Assembly: GCA_026125665.1 (NCBI GenBank)
Contig: JAHCKS010000031.1
Location: 1-49,949, forward strand
Direction of reading: 5' to 3'
Source of the DNA: Rubrivivax sp.
Lineage (GTDB): Bacteria; Pseudomonadota; Gammaproteobacteria; Burkholderiales; Burkholderiaceae_C
DNA: 49,949 nucleotides
Below, one piece after another: positions 43,766 through 49,949 of the stretch. The position numbers were made by a program, and so were the translations under genes. A model generated the notes under the pieces. It made no database searches and had not been told where the DNA came from. It saw nothing but the letters and a program-made list of their open reading frames with translations. Within the stretch, counting starts at the first letter, position 1; each line of letters starts with the position of its first letter.

Positions 43766-44743
43766 TCAGGGCAGGTCGAACTCGGCGACCACCGGCGCGT
43801 GGTCCGATTCCGGGAACTGCGTGTCCTGCCGGAACGCGCCGGACTCATCGGGCAGCGCTTCGTTGTGGATCTGCGTGCCGCGCAGGTAGCGCAGCAGCGG
43901 CCGTGAGACGATGAGGTGGTCCAGCATCTGGCCGACGCCCAGGTGCAGCAGCGAGTAGCGGGCCGAGTCGGGCACGTTGTTCTCGCACGGCACCATCACG
44001 CGGGCGGCATGGGCGGGGTTGCCGGTCTCCTCGACCGGGCCGCAGATGGCCTTCAGCGACACCTCGTCGGCCTGGGCGTTGAAGTCGCCGGCGGCCATGA
44101 TCAGCGCGTCCAGGCCATGCGTGTCGAACAGCGTGTCGATCAGCATGCGCGCCTGCAGCGACTGCCCGACGCGCTTCATCGCCGAGATGAAGCTGCCCTC
44201 GGCCCAGGCCGACACCGTGCGCCAGGTGTGGTTGTCGATCTTCTGGCCCGGGATGTTCGATGCGAGCTTCGACTTGAAGTGCACGTTGACGAGATGCAGC
44301 CGGCGCCCGGCTGCGAACTCGATCTGCGTGTAGAGCATGGGCCGTTCCCACTCGAGCGGGCTGGTGGTGGTGTCGGCCGGGATGGCCGTGGCCATGCGGT
44401 AGCTCGGCCGCGGCCCGTCTCCGGGGCGGACGATGCGCGTCTCGACGATCGGGAAGCGCGACAGCGTCACCAGGTTGCGCTGGTCGTAGAGCTCGCCGGA
44501 GACGGTCGACGTGGACTGCCTGTGGAAGCCGGCGTACGTCGTGCCCGCCAGCAGCTGGTCGAGGGCGGCGAGCGTCCGCGCGCCGGCCGGGCCCTGGCTG
44601 TGGACCTCTTGCAGGCACAGGACGTCGGCCGCCACGCGCTCGAGCTGCGGGCGCATGATCTGCACGCGCTCGGCCAGCGCCGGCCGCACGCCGGGCCCGT
44701 CGTCGAGGTTCTCGAGGTTGAAGGTGGCGATCCGCAGCGGCAT
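43766..44743 (-). CDS. Endonuclease/exonuclease/phosphatase-family protein
   Basis: 325-residue EEP-fold protein: ATFNLENL at the start, CLQEVHSQG (metal-binding Glu), GDFNAQ, and the C-terminal SDHAPV catalytic Asp-His. Family members cleave DNA/RNA or phosphodiesters including lipids; no signal peptide or extra domain narrows the choice. ATG at 44743 with GGAGGAG upstream. Convergent with the amidohydrolase; 39 bp separate the two stops. Confidence 0.88.
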   Translation of the reverse strand: MPLRIATFNLENLDDGPGVRPALAERVQIMRPQLERVAADVLCLQEVHSQGPAGARTLAALDQLLAGTTYAGFHRQSTSTVSGELYDQRNLVTLSRFPIVETRIVRPGDGPRPSYRMATAIPADTTTSPLEWERPMLYTQIEFAAGRRLHLVNVHFKSKLASNIPGQKIDNHTWRTVSAWAEGSFISAMKRVGQSLQARMLIDTLFDTHGLDALIMAAGDFNAQADEVSLKAICGPVEETGNPAHAARVMVPCENNVPDSARYSLLHLGVGQMLDHLIVSRPLLRYLRGTQIHNEALPDESGAFRQDTQFPESDHAPVVAEFDLP

Positions 44744-44887
44744 GGTGCTCCTCCCTGACGACGCCCGGCCATCTTCAGCCGCGGGCCGCTCGCGCATCCA
44801 TCCCTAGCGGGTGGGGGAAGCGGGTGGCATCCACCCGTTTGGCGACGCGGCGGCCGCGCACGGCCGGTGGCGGCGGCGAGAAAGAGA

Positions 44888-44909
44888 AGAGGGCCCCGAG
44901 GGGCCCCTT
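44888..44909 (-). terminator. Terminator after the peptide-type binding protein
   Basis: GGGCCC-CGAG-GGGCCC (44891-44906), extended by A-U/G-U pairs. On the minus strand it is followed by the T-rich TCTTCTCTTTCTC region (44890-44878). It lies 36 bp after the stop of the leftward binding-protein gene. Confidence 0.65.
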
Positions 44910-44944
44910 CCGGCTGAGGTCCGGCGGGCGGCCGCCCGATGCCT

Positions 44945-46534
44945 TCAGCGCAGGCTCGTGAACCGCGCCTCCGGCCGGTCGTCCGAGCGGTGCGTGGTCG
45001 TCACGCCCTGCTTCATCGCCCACGGCCGCACCTGGTGGTGCAACGGGATCGTCAGCACCTCGTCGCGCGTGCGCAGCAGCGCTTCGCGGATCAGTGCGTT
45101 GCGCTTGGCGACGTCGGTCTCGGTCTTCATCGCGTCGACCGCCTTGTCGACGACCGGGTCGCTGATCTTGCTGAAGTTGAAGTTGCCGTCGGCGCCGCTG
45201 GTGCGGGTGCGGATCAGCGACTGCAGCGTGTACTGCGCGTCGTAGGTGGCCACGCCCCAGCCGAGCAGGTAGATGCTGCTGTCGAAGTTCTGCACCTTCT
45301 GGATGAAGGTGGCCATGTTCTCGGCGGCGAGTGTCGTCTTCACGCCGATGCGCGCCCACATCGCGACGATGGCCTGACAGATCTCCTCGTCGTTGACGTA
45401 GCGGTTGTTCGGGCAGTTCAGGCGCACCTCGAAGCCGTTCGGGTAGCCGGCGTCGGCCAGCAGCTTCTTGGCGCCGTCGGCGTCGAACTTCATCGGCTGG
45501 TCGAGCCCGGGCTCGTGGCCATTGACGCCCGGAGCCACCATCAGCCCGGCCGGCACCGACAGGCCGCGCATGATGTTGCGCTGGATCGTCGCGCGGTCGA
45601 TGGCCATGCTGAGCGCCTGGCGCACGCGCTTGTCGGCGAACGGGTTCTTGCCCTTGACGTTGCTGTACTTCAGCTCCGGGCTGCCGAGGTCGGGCGCGAG
45701 GTAGATCGTGCGCACCTCGTGGCCGTCGAGGATCTTCAGCTTCGGGTCGGCACGCAGGCGCGCCACGTCCTGCGTCGGCAGGTCGGTGAGCATGTCCACG
45801 TCACCCGACAGCAGCGCGGCAACACGCGTCGGGTCGCTCTTGATCGGCGTGTAGACCACCTCGCGGATGTTGCCCTGGTGCTTGTCCCACCAGTCGTCGT
45901 TGCGCGTCATGGTGATGCGCTGCTCGGGCGTCCAGCCGGTGATCTTGTACGGGCCGGTGCCCATCACGTGCCGGCTGGCGTAGTTCTCTTCCTTCGCCTT
46001 GTAGTCCTGCACCTTCGCGGTGTTGTTCTTCTCCGACCACACCTTGCTCATGATGCGGAAGTCGACGATGTTGCGCAGCAGGAGCGGGTTCGGCGCGGCC
46101 ATGATGAAGTCGACCGTGTGGTCGTCGACCTTCTTGATCTCGGCGATGCCGGTGACGTAGATGCCCATCGTGCCCTGCGGCTGCTTGATGCGGCCGAAGG
46201 AGAAGACGACGTCATCGGCCGTGAACGGCGTGCCGTCGTGGAACTTGACGCCGCGTCGCAGCTCGAAGCGCACCTGCGTCGGGCTGACGAAGGTCCACTT
46301 CGTCGCCAGCGCCGGCTCGATCTGGTACGTGCTGCTGTAGCGCGTCAGGCCCTCGTAGGCGTGCATCATGATCGCGTTGGTCGTCGCATGGTTCTGCGAG
46401 TGCGGGTCCAGCGTCAGGATGTCGTTCTGCGCCGCCCAGCGCAGCGTCTGCGCCATGGCGGCCGGCGCCGCCGCCAGCCCACCGGCCAGCGCGGCGGTGG
46501 CGGCCAGCGCGGCGGCGAGTTTCTTCAGGCTCAT
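44945..46534 (-). CDS. Peptide/nickel-type ABC transporter substrate-binding protein
   Basis: 529-residue family 5 (SBP_bac_5, DppA/OppA-like) binding protein. Signal peptide 1-28 (cleavage after AMA), then TLRWAAQNDILTLDPHSQNH, the family signature VKFHDGTPFTADDVVFSF, and GTGPYKITGW. No permease or ATPase genes are adjacent, so it stands alone, with its own terminator. ATG at 46534 has GAGGAGAG upstream. Ligand not readable; peptides, opines and other solutes occur in the family. Confidence 0.92.
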   Translation of the reverse strand: MSLKKLAAALAATAALAGGLAAAPAAMAQTLRWAAQNDILTLDPHSQNHATTNAIMMHAYEGLTRYSSTYQIEPALATKWTFVSPTQVRFELRRGVKFHDGTPFTADDVVFSFGRIKQPQGTMGIYVTGIAEIKKVDDHTVDFIMAAPNPLLLRNIVDFRIMSKVWSEKNNTAKVQDYKAKEENYASRHVMGTGPYKITGWTPEQRITMTRNDDWWDKHQGNIREVVYTPIKSDPTRVAALLSGDVDMLTDLPTQDVARLRADPKLKILDGHEVRTIYLAPDLGSPELKYSNVKGKNPFADKRVRQALSMAIDRATIQRNIMRGLSVPAGLMVAPGVNGHEPGLDQPMKFDADGAKKLLADAGYPNGFEVRLNCPNNRYVNDEEICQAIVAMWARIGVKTTLAAENMATFIQKVQNFDSSIYLLGWGVATYDAQYTLQSLIRTRTSGADGNFNFSKISDPVVDKAVDAMKTETDVAKRNALIREALLRTRDEVLTIPLHHQVRPWAMKQGVTTTHRSDDRPEARFTSLR

Positions 46535-46740
46535 CGAAGCTCTCCTCGGGGGGAAATGAGTGAAGCGCGGATGCTAGAGGCTGGCTTGCGGGGCAGCAGC
46601 CGGGAAAGTCCGAGGCCGCCGCCGGGACAGCGTTGTCAACCGTGCCGCGCCTTGCCGTGGCGGCCGCCGCTGCCGGGCACGGCGCGGTGTTAGAGTGCCG
46701 CCCCGAAGGAAGACACGTCCCTTCCCGTCCCCTTGAGGTT
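46535..46740. other. Divergent promoter region before sucA
   Basis: The 348 bp between the leftward binding-protein gene and sucA contain no gene. This left part holds the binding-protein leader (GAGGAGAG near 46542) and should include both promoters. TAGCAT (46576-46571, minus) and TAGAGT (46691-46696, plus) are possible -10 boxes, but neither has a convincing -35. Confidence 0.5.
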
Positions 46741-46877
46741 CCGCCGCCCGCCCCGCCACGGGGCGGCCGGGCGAGCCGCAAGGCGGAACGCTAGTCCGCC
46801 AGCCCGGTGAAGCCGGGGAACGCGGAAGGTTCCAGCAACCCATCCGAACGCCCTGGAAACCGGGGCAAGAGGTGAGC
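46741..46877 (+). ncRNA. Structured sucA leader, probable sucA RNA motif
   Basis: The 5' leader of sucA folds into successive hairpins: CGCCCG/CGGGCG around CCCCG/CGGGG (46745-46773), GGCGGA-ACGCTAG-TCCGCC (46782-46800), CCCGG-TGAAG-CCGGG (46803-46817), GGAAC/GTTCC (46817-46833) and a GCCC...GGGC stem (46850-46866) ending beside the ribosome-binding site. A conserved sucA RNA motif of unknown ligand has been described in exactly this position in Burkholderiales. I recognise it by location and fold, not by alignment. Confidence 0.6.
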
Positions 46878-46882
46878 GACAG

Positions 46883-49741
46883 ATGATGCAGCAGTACAGG
46901 TCCAACTCGTACCTGTTCGGGGGCAATGCCCCGTACGTCGAGGAGTTGTACGAGGCCTACCTCGACAACCCCGGCAGCGTGCCCGACAACTGGCGCGCCT
47001 ACTTCGACAACCTGCAGCACGTGCCCGCGGTCGATGGCAGCGAGAGCCGCGACGTGGCGCATGCCCCGGTCGTGGAGAGCTTCGCGCAGCGCGCCAAGGC
47101 CAACGCCTTCGCGCTGAAGGCGAGCGAGGCCGACCTCGCGGTGGCGCGCAAGCAGGTGCACGTCCAGTCGCTGATCGCCGCGCACCGCTCGCTCGGCAGC
47201 CGCTGGGCCGACCTCGACCCGCTCAAGCGCACCGAGCGGCCCCGCATCCCCGAGCTCGAGCCGGCGTTCTACGACCTCACCGAGGCCGACATGGACATCA
47301 CGTTCTCGGCCACGAACACCTACTTCACGAAGGCCGAGCACATGACGCTGCGCGAGATCCTGCTCGCGCTGCGCGAAACCTACTGCGGCACGATCGGCGC
47401 CGAGTTCATGCACTGCACCGACCCCACCGAGAAGCGCTGGTGGCAGGAGCGCCTGGAGTCGATCCGCAGCAAGCCGAGCTTCAGCGCCGAGCGCAAGAAG
47501 CACGTCCTCGACCGCCTCACCGCCGCCGAGGGGCTGGAGCGCTTCCTGCACACCAAGTACGTCGGCCAGAAGCGCTTCTCGCTCGAGGGCGGCGAGAGCT
47601 TCATCCCGGCCATGGACGAGGTGGTGCAGCGCGCCGGCACGCACGGCGTGCAGGAGATCGTCATCGGCATGGCGCACCGCGGGCGCCTGAACGTGCTCGT
47701 CAACACGCTGGGCAAGATGCCCAAGGACCTGTTCGCCGAATTCGAGCACACCGCCCCCGAGGCGCTGCCGGCCGGCGACGTGAAGTACCACCAGGGCTTC
47801 TCGAGCGACATCTCCACGCCCGGCGGCCCGGTGCACCTGTCGCTGGCCTTCAACCCGAGCCACCTGGAGATCGTCAACCCGGTGGTCGAGGGCAGCGTCA
47901 AGGCGCGCCAGGAACGGCGCGGCGACAAGACCGGCGCCCAGGTGCTGCCGGTGCTGGTGCACGGCGACGCCGCCTTCGCCGGCCAGGGCGTGGTGATGGA
48001 GACGCTGGCGCTCGCGCAGACGCGCGGCTACTTCACCGGCGGCACCGTGCACCTGGTGGTGAACAACCAGATCGGATTCACCACCAGCGACCCTCGTGAC
48101 AGCCGCTCGACGCTGTACTGCAGCGACGTCGTGAAGATGATCGAGGCGCCGGTGCTGCACGTGAACGGCGACGACCCCGAGGCGGTGGTGCTGTGCACGC
48201 AGCTGGCGATGGACTACCGGCAGCAGTTCAAGAAGGACGTGGTGGTCGACATCGTCTGCTTCCGCAAGCTCGGCCACAACGAGCAGGACACGCCGAGCCT
48301 GACGCAGCCGCTGATGTACAAGGTGATCGCCAGGCACCCGGGCACGCGCAAGCTGTACGGCGAGAAGCTCGTCGCGCAAGGGGTGCTGCCGGCCGAGGGC
48401 CCGGACCAGATGGTCAAGGACTTCCGCGCCGCGATGGACGCCGGCAAGCACACGGTCGACCCGGTGCTGACGAACTTCAAGAGCAAGTACGCGGTCGACT
48501 GGGCGCCGTTCCTCGGCAAGAAGTGGACCGATGCCGCCGACACGGCGCTGCCGCTGGCCGAGATCACCCGCCTCGCGGAGCGTGTGACGACGGTGCCCGA
48601 AGGCTTCAAGCTGCACCCGCTGGTCGAGAAGGTGATGGCCGACCGCGCCGCCATGGGCCGCGGCGAGATCAACGTCGACTGGGGCATGGGCGAGACGCTC
48701 GCCTACGCGTCGCTGGTGGCCAGCGGCTATGCGGTGCGCCTGTCGGGCGAGGACTGCGGCCGCGGCACCTTCACCCACCGCCACGCCGTGCTGCACGCGC
48801 AGGACCGCGAGAAGTGGGACACCGGCGTCTACACGCCGCTGCGCAACGTCGCCGACGGGCAGGCACCGTTCGTCGTCATCGACTCCATCCTCTCCGAGGA
48901 GGCGGTGCTCGGCTTCGAGTACGGCTACGCGTCGGCCGAGCCGAACACGCTGGTCATCTGGGAGGCGCAGTTCGGCGACTTCGCCAACGGTGCGCAGGTG
49001 GTGATCGACCAGTTCATCGCCTCGGGCGAGGTGAAGTGGGGGCGCGTCAACGGGCTGACGCTGATGCTGCCGCACGGCTACGAGGGCCAGGGCCCGGAGC
49101 ACAGCTCGGCGAGGCTCGAGCGCTTCATGCAGCTGGCCGCCGACAACAACATGCAGATCGTGCAGCCGACGAGCGCGAGCCAGATCTTCCATGTTCTGCG
49201 CAGGCAGATGGTGCGGCAGTTCAGGAAGCCGCTGATCATCCTCACGCCGAAGAGCCTGCTGCGGGCCAAGGACGCGACCTCGCCGCTGACCGAGTTCACG
49301 AAGGGCGAGTTCAAGACCGTCATCGGCCCGACGCGCCAGGAGGTCGAGGGCGAGAAAGTCAGGCGCATCATCGTCTGCTCGGGCAAGGTGGCCTACGACC
49401 TGATCCGCAAGCGCGACGAGAAGAAGGCCTGGGACGTGGCCATCGTGCGCATCGAGCAGCTCTACCCGTTCCCGCACAAGGCCTTCGCGGCCGAGATGCG
49501 GCGCTTCCCCAACGCCACCGAGGTGGTGTGGTGCCAGGACGAGCCGCAGAACCAGGGCGCGTGGTTCTTCATCCAGCACCAGGTCCACGAGAACATGGGC
49601 GAAGGGCAGAAGCTCGGCTATGCGGGGCGGCCCGCGTCGGCCTCGCCGGCGGTGGGCTACGCGCACCTGCACGTCGAACAGCAGAAGGCGCTGCTGGAGC
49701 AGGCTTTCGGCAAGATCAAGGGCTTCGTGCTGACGAAATAG
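46883..49741 (+). CDS. sucA: 2-oxoglutarate dehydrogenase E1 component
   Basis: 952-residue thiamine-diphosphate E1 that decarboxylates 2-oxoglutarate in the TCA cycle. Seen: SNSYLFGGNAPYVEELYEAYL (the E2-binding N-terminus), FLHTKYVGQKRFSLEGGES, GMAHRGRLNVLVN, HGDAAFAGQGVVMETL (ThDP/Mg region), VVNNQIGFTTSDP, and the C-terminal SSARLERFMQLAADNNMQ and QDEPQNQGAW. Full family length. Starts at the first of two adjacent ATGs with AGAGG ten bases upstream. Probably co-transcribed with sucB, 111 bases downstream. Confidence 0.97.
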   Translation: MMQQYRSNSYLFGGNAPYVEELYEAYLDNPGSVPDNWRAYFDNLQHVPAVDGSESRDVAHAPVVESFAQRAKANAFALKASEADLAVARKQVHVQSLIAAHRSLGSRWADLDPLKRTERPRIPELEPAFYDLTEADMDITFSATNTYFTKAEHMTLREILLALRETYCGTIGAEFMHCTDPTEKRWWQERLESIRSKPSFSAERKKHVLDRLTAAEGLERFLHTKYVGQKRFSLEGGESFIPAMDEVVQRAGTHGVQEIVIGMAHRGRLNVLVNTLGKMPKDLFAEFEHTAPEALPAGDVKYHQGFSSDISTPGGPVHLSLAFNPSHLEIVNPVVEGSVKARQERRGDKTGAQVLPVLVHGDAAFAGQGVVMETLALAQTRGYFTGGTVHLVVNNQIGFTTSDPRDSRSTLYCSDVVKMIEAPVLHVNGDDPEAVVLCTQLAMDYRQQFKKDVVVDIVCFRKLGHNEQDTPSLTQPLMYKVIARHPGTRKLYGEKLVAQGVLPAEGPDQMVKDFRAAMDAGKHTVDPVLTNFKSKYAVDWAPFLGKKWTDAADTALPLAEITRLAERVTTVPEGFKLHPLVEKVMADRAAMGRGEINVDWGMGETLAYASLVASGYAVRLSGEDCGRGTFTHRHAVLHAQDREKWDTGVYTPLRNVADGQAPFVVIDSILSEEAVLGFEYGYASAEPNTLVIWEAQFGDFANGAQVVIDQFIASGEVKWGRVNGLTLMLPHGYEGQGPEHSSARLERFMQLAADNNMQIVQPTSASQIFHVLRRQMVRQFRKPLIILTPKSLLRAKDATSPLTEFTKGEFKTVIGPTRQEVEGEKVRRIIVCSGKVAYDLIRKRDEKKAWDVAIVRIEQLYPFPHKAFAAEMRRFPNATEVVWCQDEPQNQGAWFFIQHQVHENMGEGQKLGYAGRPASASPAVGYAHLHVEQQKALLEQAFGKIKGFVLTK

Positions 49742-49753
49742 GCCCACCCCGCG

Positions 49754-49822
49754 GCGCCTTCGGCGCCTCCCCTCGAGGGGCACCGCCAGCGGCCCGGCAG
49801 AGCCGGTTCCGCGGCGGCCGCT
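49754..49822. repeat. 69-bp GC-rich dispersed repeat, copy 2
   Basis: Same 69-base element as 3968-4036 (64 of 69 identical, same orientation, no gaps), here in the sucA-sucB spacer. The five differences include paired changes that keep the CCCC/GGGG arm complementary (CCCCCCAGGGGG versus CCCCTCGAGGGG), suggesting the hairpin matters. Confidence 0.85.
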
Positions 49823-49852
49823 GGACGGGTTCCTCAAACGAGAACGAACATC

Positions 49853-49949
49853 ATGGCCATCGTTGAAGTGAAGGTGCCGCAGCTGAGCGAATCGGTTGCC
49901 GAGGCCACCTTGTTGCAGTGGAAGAAGCAGCCCGGCGAAGCCGTGGCGA
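49853..49949 (+). CDS. sucB: 2-oxoglutarate dehydrogenase E2 (dihydrolipoyl succinyltransferase), N-terminal fragment
   Basis: The first 32 residues are visible (MAIVEVKVPQLSESVAEATL onwards). They match the start of the lipoyl domain of SucB/OdhB; the lipoylated Lys lies beyond the window edge. Ribosome-binding sequence is weak (GAGAACG). Follows sucA and the 69-bp repeat, so it should be the second gene of the operon. Confidence 0.95.
   Translation, partial: MAIVEVKVPQLSESVAEATLLQWKKQPGEAVA

Noticed and set aside
1-49949. Insertion sequences, prophage genes, toxin-antitoxin pairs, secretion-system or defence islands, CRISPR arrays
   Set aside because: None of the readable proteins carries transposase, integrase, phage or Cas motifs; the caspase-like gene has no accessory defence genes beside it.

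Overview
The window is uniformly GC-rich and gene-dense, with the gene content of an aerobic, aromatic-degrading betaproteobacterium of the order Burkholderiales (Rubrivivax/Leptothrix/Methylibium-like). The pointers are a box-type benzoyl-CoA pathway with BoxR, a sucA gene with a structured leader where Burkholderiales carry the sucA RNA motif, Bug/TctC-type and Liv-type binding proteins, and a LivM-LivG fusion. No insertion sequence, prophage, CRISPR array or rRNA was seen. All coordinates, motifs and family calls come from reading the sequence; no database search was run.

Layout. (1) 1-6537: benzoate module. Leftward boxC-boxB (boxB cut by the window edge), leftward boxR, and rightward a DUF4863 cupin, benzoate-CoA ligase and an alpha/beta hydrolase. 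(2) 6584-14349: self-contained D-glucarate/galactarate module: LacI regulator, KdgD, Bug binding protein, GudD, 2-oxoglutarate semialdehyde dehydrogenase, GarD. Three copies of a 12-bp palindrome (GGTAGCGCTACC type) lie before lacI and kdgD. (3) 14350-14780: gene-free, with two large related hairpin elements in opposite orientation. (4) 14781-19514: leftward Liv-type ABC transporter whose promoter carries a perfect TGCA-N6-TGCA box like those before boxC and boxR, so it is probably the aromatic-acid importer of the benzoate module. (5) 19750-23402: RidA plus extradiol dioxygenase pair, PrsW-like membrane protease, Asp/Asn hydroxylase-like protein. (6) 23539-34207: one long leftward operon for CoA-dependent phenylpropanoid (hydroxycinnamate-type) breakdown: feruloyl-CoA-synthase-like ligase, enoyl-CoA hydratase, 4-HBT thioesterase, a second Liv transporter, SDR dehydrogenase and acyl-CoA dehydrogenase. 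A TetR gene is divergent and two 16-bp CATACA-N4-TGTATG palindromes lie between. (7) 34401-37387: TetR, a short caspase-like protein, tRNA-Leu(UAA), UMF1-type MFS permease. (8) 37550-43726: etfBA, acyl-CoA dehydrogenase, nitronate monooxygenase, small repeat lipoprotein, amidohydrolase. (9) 43766-46534: leftward exo/endonuclease-phosphatase and an orphan peptide-type binding protein. (10) 46741-49949: sucA with its leader and the start of sucB.

How it fits together. Benzoate would be imported (region 4), activated by the ligase to benzoyl-CoA, then epoxidised and ring-cleaved by BoxAB and BoxC. BoxR, a repressor released by benzoyl-CoA in the studied homologue, would control uptake and catabolism together. 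The phenylpropanoid operon yields aryl-CoA plus acetyl-CoA, and its electrons can pass to the EtfAB encoded in region 8. Sugar diacids drain through KdgD and the semialdehyde dehydrogenase to 2-oxoglutarate, the substrate of the SucAB complex at the right end. The diacid module sits between the benzoate enzymes and their likely transporter, so the benzoate cluster looks split by an inserted or rearranged block.
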